Below are positions 33,225 through 43,945 of a stretch of DNA of 64,000 nt, in pieces. Each line of letters opens with the position of its first letter. Within the stretch, counting starts at the first letter, position 1. Under the pieces are notes generated by a model that saw nothing but the letters and a program-made list of their open reading frames with translations, had not been told where the DNA came from and made no database searches. The position numbers were made by a program, and so were the translations under genes. The stretch lies in NCBI GenBank assembly GCA_013180625.2, contig SNVD02014121.1, positions 1 through 64,000 on the forward strand, in the 5' to 3' direction. This DNA comes from Boswellia sacra (Eukaryota; Streptophyta; Magnoliopsida; Sapindales; Burseraceae).

Positions 33225-33499
33225 CTAAGTTTTTTACACTCCTTTATCTAAGTTGACGTAGAGGGAGTATTTTTATTTTTCATTTTTATTGAATCTCTGC
33301 TATTATTGAGGAGAAAGAAAAGAGAAAAAAATAATAATGATATAGAAAAGAGAAAAAAATTATGAGAGAGAAAATAAAATAGATGCTAAATAAATATACT
33401 TGTAATTAACGCATCATCATATTTGAATTATGGATTTTTATTCTTTCTACAGATGAGTAAGTGGTGTAAAAAAAAAGTATAATTATAAAAGATTGTTGA

Positions 33500-33560
<61 letters not shown>

Positions 33561-33575
33561 ATATGTATGTATTGA
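33500..33575. repeat. compound microsatellite (CT)n(AT)n(GTAT)n
   Basis: About 14 CT units run straight into about 12 AT units and then a degenerate GTATGTAT stretch. Confidence 0.95.
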
Positions 33576-33641
33576 TCATGATGTATTAAACTATGATATG
33601 ATGTTACTTTCTACAAGATAATATATGAATTTTCATCTTAT

Positions 33642-33799
33642 AAAAATTAAGTTTTGCTTTATAGAGATAATGGAAAAAGTTAACAATAATGGAAAAAGTG
33701 AAGTTCACTTCCAAAAGGCTAAAAATTAAGTTTTGCTTTGTAGAGATAATGGAAAAAGTTAACAATAACGGAAAAAGTGAAGTTCACTTCCAAAAGGCT
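33642..33799. repeat. 79-bp direct tandem duplication
   Basis: 33642-33720 and 33721-33799 differ at only two positions (TTTAT/TTTGT and AATAATGG/AATAACGG). The unit itself contains GATAATGGAAAAAGT twice. Very recent duplication in non-coding DNA. Confidence 0.95.
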
Positions 33800-34605
33800 A
33801 ACTTACCTTAACAAAATATCTATATTAACGGATATAAGTAATTAATTGAAGTTTCTTATTAAAAATATGTTATCCATAATTTAAAGCAAGTTATTCACTA
33901 ATCAAAGAATTTATTAAACAAAATAAAAATACATAAAAAAATCATATAATCAACTCTTGACAAAAGTTTTTCTTTTTGCGTTTTTTTATTAAATTAAATA
34001 TTGAAATATTGATTCAATAATTATGTTGTTTATATAAAATCATTTTTGATGCTGTGAAGATGAATCAAATATAAATTGAGCTATTTGAAATTCTAATAGT
34101 GGATAAATTTAGAATTCTACTAATAATTGAGAAATTTATTGGGTTCAAATAACCCCACTAAAATTTAAATATTGCATAATTTAGAACTAGGCAGGTTATG
34201 TGTGTGTATATATTTACGTTTTTTTATATATACATTTTATATTACACAGGGCTGGGAAAGACTGCTGCTTCGAGGACTATTTTTAATTTTTTAAATTTAC
34301 TTTTTAAAAAATTTAAAATATAATTCATTAACTAACTAATTAATTTTAAAATTTTAATATTCAATGGTATTTTTGGATTTTAATTATTTTACTACATAAT
34401 TTGCTATTATGATCTATCTAAAATTTTTAGCTTTCAAATTAGATTTTCAAAAGCTGCCCTCTATTACTTCTAAAATCTAATATAAAATAGATTCTTAGAG
34501 AATCAGTTTTCAAAAAGTTTATCAAACATCTAAATAACTTTAGCGGGTAGCCGAAATTGAAATGGTTATTGTACAATGGGTCAAACACAATACAAGTTCT
34601 CGAAT

Positions 34606-34960
34606 CACTACCAGAAAATGGGCTTTTTACCGCGGGCCGAAACTACGGTAAAAGGCCTTTTACGGCAGGCCTATGGCGGTTTAAGCCCGCGGTATAAAAT
34701 GGCGCCGTAAAAAATAATTTTACTTTTTACCTCGGTTTCGGCCTGTGGGGAAACGGTTTTACCGCGGGCTTAAAGCCAGCGGTAAAGATTCGTGGGGTGG
34801 TCGAAATTTTTTTACGGTGGGCCCTTTGGCCCGCAGTAATAATTTTTTACAGTGAGCACAAAATTGCTACTTTTTTACCGCGGGCTCTTAGCCGGCCGTA
34901 AAAAGCCCTTGTTGTTAGTTTACCGCAGTCGATCAAATCGCAGTAAAAAAGGACTCTACT
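34606..34960 (-). repeat. CACTA-B 3' subterminal repeats
   Basis: Many copies of TTTACCGCGGGC / GCCCGCGGTAAA-type units in both orientations between 34630 and 34950. They match units at 58035-58228 and 12815-13155. Confidence 0.9.
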
Positions 34961-37439
34961 TCCAGGATCCATTTGTAATTTTATGAAATCCGGGCCTATA
35001 ACCATATTTTAACCTGTAACCATATTTTCAATCTACTTTTTTTAATTAATTTAAAAAAATTATCATATGAATACATGAACCAATAAAATGATATTCTAAT
35101 AAAAAATAAGAGTACAACATCAAAGTATATTTATTTACATACACATAAATTAATAAATTATACATTCACATACAACATAAGAGTACCAAGTTTATTTGCA
35201 ATCTCAACAATAATAGAAGTCTAGAACTATGAAATATGTCTAAAAGTCTTATTCCCATTGAAGTTGTCATGTGAAAAAAAAAACCTGCACAAATAAAATG
35301 TAATAATTAGATGTCTTACTATTACTAAGTTTATTAGAGAAGTTTAGATAAATATTATATGCCAAAATTTTTTATTACTGAGTAATGATAAATAACTTCA
35401 TATATACCTAATTCTTCTCATTCGTTGTTGCGACGTCCGCGTTGACGCGATTTCGTGTGCACTGGAAGCATCCGGAACTAAAGCCTAAGACATTTTAAAA
35501 AATTCAGAAAAACTTTTAGTCCTAAATAGTTCATCATCAAGTTCGATTTTTTCATATATCATTTACTTGTGAGAAAGGAACATCAAGTTAAAGTTAAGTA
35601 AATACCTGAGGTCGCACAGGTGGTGGCAGCTGCTCTTCGATGTCTGGAAATTTATGTTGGAGAAAGTTGTACAACTGGGTATTGTAGTCCTTCAGCTCTT
35701 TGTTCTCCACCCGCATTTCATGCAACTCTTGATGCAATTTCTCCACATCAACGGTTGAGAAGAGCATTGACTTTTAATAGCAGATGGGGATGGACCGTAG
35801 CCATATGTGCAGTCATAACCACGATGATCATGTCCCATTACATCACGAAACACTCACTCTGCTGCTGCATTTGTTTGTTGATTATCAGGTATTCTAGACT
35901 TTCCTTCTCTTAATTGGCTCTACAAAATGATGAATAAATCAAATGGTAATAAAGAGGATCATGTAATCAATTTCATACAAAATGTAATAGGAAATAAGCT
36001 AGGTTAAAAAACGTACAATTATTTCGCCACTCTCATTATCAACCACATCTCCACTACTTGTAGTTCTAGTCTTCATAAACACACTGATGCGATCAGTTTT
36101 TTCTCCACTCTTTGACATCTTAATAAAGAAAAGAATTATTAGTTTGCAATTACAAATGAAGAAAGTTACAAATAAACCGTATTAACTACCATTGCAGAAT
36201 CTCAAACAATTCATATGAATTTAGATGTTGTTAAAACTTACCTCTTCTCTCTTTTTTGCAAAAGAAGTGCGTCCAGTCCTATGAAGCGTAAATTGATGGG
36301 CACGATTTGCCTTATTTCTCTCAGCCTGAATCTGTAATTATGAAGAGCCAAAACAAACCAATAAATATATAGTTTATACATATCTTATTTGTTAGGATGA
36401 TTTGGTTAAAATGATTATGTTAACCATGATTTTGATTACTTACTTGAGCTCCTTCACTGCTCAAATAAGCGACCAAAATCTTGCAATGCTATTCAGTAAT
36501 TTTAAGAGGAGTAAAGGCTAAACGTGCCTCATCCATCGGATAAGGCTTGTAAAAGTCTCTGATGAATACTTAAATATGTATGTTTAATAAGAGCTTAGTT
36601 CATCATATTGCATTAATAGTATCATTAAATTCTTCAACTTAAGCATATTTGTAGTCTTTGCATCTTTGGAATTAACTTCCTCTTAATTTTGGTTTTGTTA
36701 CAGGTTCGGTAAAATGGGCATAACTCTCTATTTATAGATCAGAATGGTGAAATTATTAATGTTTTGGAAAGCTGATTTAATTGTCTACAAGATTGCATTT
36801 CACAAGAATCATCAAATTCGGGCTCTTAGTGGACCAAAATTGGGCTTGAAGTGAACCCATCTACAGTCTCGGCCCAGTCTGACCAGGCCTCAGTATTTGG
36901 ACCGTATCTCTCAAAATACGTATCCAAAGTGTGCAAATCAATATGTTCTAGAAATCTGAGAGAAATATCTACAACTTTCATGAAGAAATGTGATTAAAAT
37001 TCACAACATTTCGATGTCAAAATTGATGGTCAAAGTCGGTGCCTAATGATCCTAATTGTCAAAGATATTTACAACTAATATTTGACAATTATGCCCTTGT
37101 AATTTGACAAGGTTGCCCCTGGATGTATTTATAAATAGAGGTGCCTTGTGACCCATTAGGATATCTTGGGTTTGGCTGGATCATTTTGGCTTTGGCTAGG
37201 ATCTTGTTTTGTATTTGTGTGTTTATGTTAATAATGAAGGGGGAAGAGAGAAAATTTTTCTCTCAATTAGGGTCACCGGAGTTACTGTTTACTCCGGCCA
37301 ATTTGCGAATCAGCCTTTCAAATCTCCATATGTTGTAGATCGGGATATCCTGAGACAAATTTTCTTCTGGGTCGCCCTCAGTTTCCGACAGAAAAACGGT
37401 TAAAATTGCAAAAAAAGGTTTCGGATTTCACTATTCATC

Positions 37440-37940
37440 GTCGACGGCGGTCGAGTGGGATGCCACCTTTGCCATCATCGTGTTGGTCTTGACTCGATCT
37501 ACAAGTTTTCCTTCATCATTACCACCAGATTCGCGCCGCAACACCTCCATTCAAGGCCACAAAGTTTCGGATTTTTCACTATTCACCGCCGCCTGCCGCT
37601 GTCACCGGCGACTGGCATATCACCTCTATCAAATTCTTGTAGATCAGGCGACGTTCTACAAGTTTCCCTTCATCAGCACCACCAGATTCGCGCCGCAACA
37701 CCTCCGTTCAAGGCCTCAAAGTTTCGGATTTACTATTTACCGCCACATCTCACCGGAAAACGGCGAGTTGTATCTCACCTTTGCCACCATCTAGTAGATT
37801 GGGCAACACTGACCAACTTTTTCTTCTTGGCCGTCATCTGATTCCAGCCAGAAACCCCTCAAATCGCCGCTTTTTCATTTCTGATTTTACTATTCACCGC
37901 GGTGGTTACTATTCATTTACCGGAGACACTGTTCATAAGC
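37440..37940 (+). repeat. LINE 5' UTR repeat units of about 158 bp
   Basis: Motifs recur in order: CACCAGATTCGCGCCGCAAC at 37521 and 37679, TTCAAGGCC[A/T]CAAAGTTTCGGAT, then CTATTCACCGC / CTATTTACCGC and CACCGG. A third, more diverged unit follows to about 37930. Repeated 5' UTR monomers of this kind can serve as internal promoter units in LINEs; that role is inferred. Confidence 0.8.
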
Positions 37941-38132
37941 CCCACCCAGATTGTTCTTCAGGTTATTTCATGCAACTGTGCCTCTTGGTCGATTTCCTGA
38001 TTCCTTGTGGATTATTGTTTTTAAAGAGGTGACGACGACTTTGGAAGCCAAGCCGCTTCGGTGCCTGGTTTGCTTTCGTTTTTCCATCTCTTTTTTATGA
38101 GTTTGCATTGTATTTGACTTATAATTCACTTG

Positions 38133-39203
38133 ATGGATCCATCCAAGACAACTGCTGGCTCTTAGGCTGATAAAATCAAGATCACTGATTCGAGTACCCG
38201 ATGCAAATTGAGTCCGGTTACTCCTAAGAAACCGGGTACAATCCTTGAGATTCCAGATGAGATTCTCGACGAGAATTTAGTCGAATGGCGTAGATGTCTT
38301 GTTGGCCTCTTTCCGGGATATGTGATGCCCTTCCATGTTGCACGTTCGATGGCGATGCGTGCATGGAAATCTAGTGGTCTTGAGGACGTCCGTTCCACGG
38401 ATAAGGGATTTCTCATCTTCCGTTTTAGAACTGAGGATGAGGTACATGCAATCATTGCTCGTGATCCTTGGATGTTTGGAGGTAAATTCATTTACCTGCA
38501 GCAATGGCATCCACATCTGGATTTCAATCTTACAGCATTTCGGACACTACCAGTTTGGATCCGTTTGTATGGCCTACCGTTTCCTTTGTGGACAGCCAAA
38601 GGCCTTAGCATTATCTCCAGCATGGTTGGAGAACCTCAATCTTGTGATAAGGTGACTTCTGATCTATCTAGATTGGAGTATGCGAGGGTTTGTGTTCTTA
38701 TTGATACAAGACGCCCTCGAGTTAAGAACTTTGAGTTCAGGTGCAAACTCTCTCCAGAGCCCATTGAAATTCAAGTTGAATATGAGTGGACTCCAAAACA
38801 TTGCCCCAAATGTTGACAGTTTAGTCATCGTTGTCCAAAACTGGTAAAGACTTCAAGTTCAGATAAGAATGAGGCTAGCACCTCTGATCTAGAAATTTCT
38901 ACAGTGCAAGTTAAGCCTCCGAAGGCTACTACAGTTCCGAGTGCAGAGTCAGTTTCAGATTCTGATTCTCCATCTCCTTTTGCGACTGACGAGGGTAGAC
39001 TTTTGGGCACTATCAAGTGTTCTACAAATCGTGAGGTATCTATTTCCTCAGGGCGAATACCTCTTGAGTCTTCTTCCACTCGTTTTGAGCCTTTGAATGG
39101 GCTTAGTGAGGATGATCAATCTGATAGGATTGACCATACTCATTTGGACACCCCAGCTACCCCGGTAAAGAAGGGTAAGAAGAAGAAAAACAAGAAGGGT
39201 TAA
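38133..39203 (+). pseudogene. LINE ORF1 protein (DUF4283 / CCHC-type), two premature stops
   Basis: ATG at 38133, in-frame TAG at 38163-38165, then 202 open residues to a TGA at 38814-38816. The DUF4283 RNA-binding-like region is clear: VEWRRCLVGLFPGYVMP, GFLIFRFRTEDEVHAII, DPWMFGGKFIYLQQWHP, LPVWIRLYGLPFPLWT. A zinc-knuckle start follows (YEWTPKHCPKC, then QFSHRC after the TGA). The frame continues after the TGA through an acidic/Ser-rich part to a Lys-rich tail (KKGKKKKNKKG) and TAA at 39201-39203. Family role: LINE ORF1 binds element RNA. Confidence 0.88.
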
Positions 39204-40668
39204 AGCTCTTGTATTTTTATGTTTTAGACCGTTTGTGATCATTTCTCTTCTATGTTGTTAAGGCCGTTTGTGGCTTTTTTACTTTATTTTAGGCTGCTTG
39301 TGGCCTTCATTTTCTATCTTTTTGTTGGATTGTATGTTTGGACTTTACGTCCTTTTGTAATTCTTGGGGTATGCCCCTTGGATTTTTGTACATTATAACT
39401 TTTTTGGATTTATATTACTAAGTAACTTTTCCCAAAAAAAAAAAAGTTATTAATGAATTTTCTTTTTCTTGCATTTTATTTTCTTTCTCTTATAATGTTC
39501 TTCTAATTTCTCTCTTGCTAAGGTGAAAGGGTGAAACCCTTGATACGAGAGTAAGGATTCCCTAACCCTTTGATATGTGCTTAATAATCATATCTTGTGT
39601 TGTTCATATGATTTATATTTATTTCTCTAATCAATCTTGACACCACTCGTAAAGTGGAGGTCTTGATCCATTGTGGACAATCCTTGGCACATCAAATGCT
39701 TGGATCCTTTCTAGATGTCGTATGGTTCTTCCTTACCGACATGAATCTAGTTAGGAACCTTGATTTGTTGTAGACATATGGAGATTGACACATTGGATGC
39801 TTGAACCCATTTACAATAAGTGTTATAAATATTGGTAATGAAACAAATATAATTCGTATAACTAAAACGGGTTGTTTATCCTTATTTGAAATATCAAGGG
39901 CAGATCCCCTAACCTTAGCTTTCATTGTTATTGCGTTAATTTCTCTTGTGTTATTCTCATTTATTGTTTAAGAACTTGTTCTTTACTCATATTGTTGATA
40001 TTATCTTGTCATCTCTTTGAATTATCCATATCACATTTGCTTACTTATAGTTTGTAGCGCTAAAATCCCCCTCCTTATGGATCGACCCCGGTCTCACCGG
40101 GTTTATTACTTCGACACTCCTATACTTGGGAGACAATCCTTTTTTGGATGTGTCAGTCTCTCTTTACACGAGCCTTCCAATCCCTCCAAAGTACTCCCAT
40201 TACTTTTAGACAATGCGGTCTGTACTCATATGGAACATCCGTATTGTCCTACATTTACAGAAAATACAATGGATTAGTGTAGTTAAACTAAATATATTTT
40301 AATTTATCAATTAGATGAAAATGCAATACCTTCAATTCTTTCCAAATGGCATTTAATTTGTGCTCAGGCATGGCATGCCAACTAGTATAAGTCAATGGAG
40401 ACATTGACCCATTCCTAGCTATAATGCCAAGTTGTGATGTAAATGTCTCTTTATTTGGACCAATTGGCTGCCATGTACTGTTGAAATCAACATGTAACAG
40501 TTGCCCTGAGCCCCATTCAGTATTACCACGAGTAGCGCCCCGATCTTTTGGTACTTGCGATGACTCACCTAAGCATATGAAATTAGTTTGACACCGATGT
40601 AAAATTAGAACATTTATGTACAAATATTATAATTTATCTACAAACCTTGTTCTCCCGCATTCATCTGA

Positions 40669-40830
40669 CACTACAAGAAAATATTGTTTTTGTGTCACAA
40701 ATTTTGTGTCGGTTTCTAGGAGAATGACACATATGTAAACATGAAAATCGGTCAAACCAAATATATGTCACACCCAGTAAAAAATGGACTAAGATCTGTG
40801 ACGTAAATTGAATATGTGACACATATAATT
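40669..40830 (+). repeat. CACTA-C 5' terminus and subterminal repeats
   Basis: CACTACAAGAAAATA followed by repeated GTGTC / GTGTCGGT / TGACACATAT units in both orientations to about 40828. Confidence 0.85.
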
Positions 40831-40859
40831 AATTAAAAAAATAAAAAAGAAATTAGAAA

Positions 40860-41500
40860 ATATAAAAGGAAACCCACTCGATCGACCTTTCCTCTCGCTT
40901 TTTCGACCTTTCCCGCGACAACCCTAAAAATCTCAACTCTTCCCACTTGCAATTTTTCCTCATCCTTCTTGCAATTTCTATCGATTTCCCTCTCGATTCT
41001 GTCCTCCGCTCAATTTCCCTCTCAATTATGTCTTCCCTCTCGATTTCCCTCTCGAATCTTGTCTTGTTCTTCTGTAATTCCCCCTACTATCTCATTTTGA
41101 GCTGCATATATACGACCGAAGCTACACGAGAAAGCTGCAATCGTGTTCTGTCCACCAAGGTTCGCACGGCTTCCCTCTCCTTTAAGATCTCTCGGTGCTC
41201 TCTCTTTGGTAAGATTTCTCTATCCATCTCTCAAATAGTCTTTTTATTTCTTCCTCTGTTGTATTGTTTTGTTGGGTGTTGATTGTGAATCTGATTTGGG
41301 ATTTGGGATTTGTGGATCGTTTTTTTATCAGAGTTTGTGTTGTCAATAGATCGTTTCTAACCTGGGTTTTTAAGGGTTTTCAATTTTAAAAAAAAATAAA
41401 AACAAGAACAAAATCGTATCACACTAGGATATAGGGTTTCTTAGGATCTCTTTGTCACTTGTTATTGGTGAATAAAGATATATAGATTAGAGAAATCTAT
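40860..41500 (+). other. pyrimidine-rich 5'-UTR-like captured segment
   Basis: Higher GC than its surroundings, with repeated TCGATTTCCCTCTCGA-like blocks (40980-41065) and intron-like sequence after GGTAAGATTTCTC near 41208. It resembles a plant gene's 5' UTR and first intron. Its source is not recognised; the reading frame at 40947-41282 is probably accidental. It could supply a promoter for the captured fragments downstream (inference). Confidence 0.45.
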
Positions 41501-41849
41501 ATATAGGATGGGGAAGATGAAGTTCAGACTCAGGAAATCACTGTTTATGATTATTTTGTCAATAATCGCAAGATAGATTTGCGATATTCAGCTGATCTTC
41601 CGTGTATCAATGTTGGGAAGCCAAAGCGCCCAATTTACATTCCTATTGAGGTGAGTAGACTTCACACGGTTCTGTTAAATGTTTATGTGCAGCAATTGAA
41701 TCTTTCTGGTTTTGAGATAAACAATTCTTACTTATTTTCTTTGGTATTTGTTGGTTGGGAATTTTGCAGCTTTGTTCTTTGTTTTCGTTATAACGTTACA
41801 CAAAAAGCCCTCACCTCTCTTCAGAGGGCTTCCCTTGTGGAGAAATCAA

Positions 41850-43330
41850 AAGTAGCTACCTGCTCTTGTTCGTCTGATATTCCTACCCTTGTGAGTGTCA
41901 TCGGAGTCTTCTTTGTTGTTCTCGTTTTTGTCTTTCATGTCTTCAATATTGACCAATTGGTAAATATAATGAACATGGTTGATAAAATTATAATACTTGA
42001 ATTATCTTCTTATCTGACTAAGTAATAAGAAATAACAATAGATATATACACAGTCTTGCCCTTTAATTTGATAAAACAAAACTTTTAAATATTTAAAAGG
42101 AAGCAAAAAGTAGTTACTTGCTCTGGTTCATTTGGCTCTATTGTCCAATGGAGTGTCATCTGAGTCCTTGATGTCCTCATTCTTATCTTTCATGTCTTCT
42201 AACTCAATATTGACCAATTAGTAAATATAATCGATATAGTTGATAAAATTGTAACACTTAATTAACTTCAACTCATCTGTGTAAGTGGTCAGAAAATACA
42301 ACAAATATATAGACAGGTTTGCCGTGAAATTTGCTAAAACAAGACAACTTGTAGAGATTTAAAAGGGAGTGAGAAGCAGTTACTTGCTCCGATTCTTTTG
42401 GCAATTCTGTCCAACCGATTGTCATCTGAGTCCTTGTAATCCTCGTTGTTTTCTTTCCTGTCTTCTGACTCAATATTGATCAGTCAGTAAATACAATCAA
42501 TATGGTTGATAAAAATATAAACCTCGAACTAACTTTAGCTCACCTATGTAAACGATTAAGAACTACAATAAAATATATAGACAGGCTTGCCCATTAATCT
42601 ACTAAAAGAAACCAACTTGTGGAAATTTATGAGGGAGTAAAAAACAGTTACTTGCTCTAGTTCTTTTGGCACTCCTTTCCAACCAAGTGTCATATGAGTT
42701 CTTGTTATCCTCATTGTTGTTTTCTTTCATGTCTTCTGACTCAATATTGACCAATCAGTAAATATAACTTATATAGTTGATAAAATTATGATACTTGAAT
42801 TAACTATAACTCTTCTATGCAAATCAGAAACTAAAATCAAATATATACAAAAGCTTTCCCTGTAATCTACTGGAAGAAACAACTTCTAGAAAATTGAGAG
42901 AGTGAAAAGCAGTTACTAGCTCTGGTCCTTTTGGTGCTTCTGTCCAACTAAGTGCCATCAGAGTCATTGTTGTTATCTTCATTGCTATTGGCTTGCATGT
43001 CTTCTGACTCAATATTGACCAATTAATAAATGTAATCTATATGGTTGATAAAATTATACTACTTGAATTAACTTCAACTCTTCTATGTAAGCAGTCAGAA
43101 ATTACAATAAATATATAGACAGGCTTGCCCTTGTAATCTACTAAAAGAATGCATTTTTTTAGAGATTTAAACGAAGTGAAAAGCAGTTACTTGCTCTGGT
43201 TCGTTTGGCACTCCTGTCCGATTGTGTATCATCTGAGTCCTTATTGTTATCGTCATTGTTGTTGTCCTCGTTGTCTTCTAATTCATATGCCCTGATAATA
43301 TAAACTTAAAAACAATAGGTAATGCAATTA
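41850..43330. repeat. about 270-bp tandem repeat within the B3 fragment
   Basis: The landmark TCAATATTGACCAAT recurs near 41948, 42203, 42473, 42743 and 43011 (spacing 255-270), and each is paired with AGTTACTTGCTCTGGTTC-like and GTCATCTGAGTCCTTG-like sequence. Five to six copies. On the minus strand each unit contains a short acidic coding block followed by an intron-like AT-rich part, so it looks like one exon plus intron amplified. Confidence 0.85.
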
Positions 43331-43945
43331 ATATGTAGTATTATGCTTGAAATGGAAAACGTATGCATTGGTATCCATACAAGTTTCTGTTGTCACTTGT
43401 CAACTTCAAAGAATATATGCATATCATACTAAACATTCTTTATGTCGTACAAAAATATATTCTCATCTAAGACAAGTACAATTTTCTTTCAAATTACTAA
43501 AGTCATAGATAACATACGTAAGCATGTAAGTCTGAGTGAGCACCTTAAAAGTTATAGGCTTGACAAGGTGGAATACCAGTGCATCCCCATCAACTAGTTC
43601 ATGATCAATAGAAAATCCTCGCCACCCACCGCTCAGGCCAGTTTTCTCAGCAATGTATTTTGTTGGAAAATCATTTCTTTCCTCATCCACCAAAGTGATT
43701 GTTACATCATAGTGGGGAAGATGTTTCTTGCAAACTTGGACGAATAGACCCTATAGAAAATGCACAAGAAGATTAAAGACCAATACTAAAATTAGCCAAT
43801 TCAAAGCTCCAATAGAAAAATCAAATTTTTGCATTCTGGTAACTGAATTACTGATACATGAAAATGCATTTTGTTACTGAATTACCAGCCAAAAGCCTCC
43901 AGTCATATGTGATTGGAGCATAGGCTTCACAAAACTTGGATGTTT
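41850..43945 (-). pseudogene. B3-domain protein gene fragment captured in reverse orientation
   Basis: Minus strand. Block 43945-43887 reads HPSFVKPMLQSHMTGGFWL. Block 43752-43520 reads VCKKHLPHYDVTITLVDEE, DFPTKYIAEKTGLSGGWRG and SIDHELVDGDALVFHLVKP, then ITFKV. This is the B3 DNA-binding domain of the plant group typified by At3g19184-like proteins. Below it (43330-41850) an exon-like acidic segment (ESEDMKENNNED-type) is tandemly repeated. The N-terminal part is missing. Family members bind DNA in the nucleus. The fragment interrupts the AGO fragment between its LVEKSK and YGISIS exons. Confidence 0.87.

Larger units (their letters stand above)
37239..39445 (+). mobile_element. LINE (L1-type) with ORF1 only, poly(A) tail, inside the solo LTR
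   Basis: 2.2 kb between imperfect 12-bp duplications GTTAATAATGAA (37227-37238) and GTTATTAATGAA (39446-39457, one mismatch), ending in an A-run (39434-39445). It has a GC-richer 5' UTR with repeated units, an ORF1-type gene, and a T-rich 3' UTR. No endonuclease or reverse transcriptase (ORF2) lies between ORF1 and the tail, so it could move only with help from another LINE. Confidence 0.88.
36560..40155 (+). repeat. Athila-type solo LTR with perfect TSD, containing a LINE
   Basis: Begins TGATGAATACTT and ends TTTGGATGTGTCA, like the LTRs at 17659 and 27537, and is flanked by GTCTC at 36555-36559 and 40156-40160. Without the LINE (37239-39445 plus its 12-bp TSD) it is about 1.38 kb, a normal LTR length. 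No internal sequence is present, so it is a solo LTR. It interrupts an exon of the CACTA-B gene. Confidence 0.94.

Noticed and set aside
35620..35913. 97-residue plus-strand frame
   Set aside because: The minus strand here is the coiled-coil exon of the CACTA-B gene, matching CACTA-A; the plus frame is its shadow.
39692..39925. 77-residue minus-strand frame
   Set aside because: Lies within the solo LTR and has no matching conserved frame in the other LTR copies.
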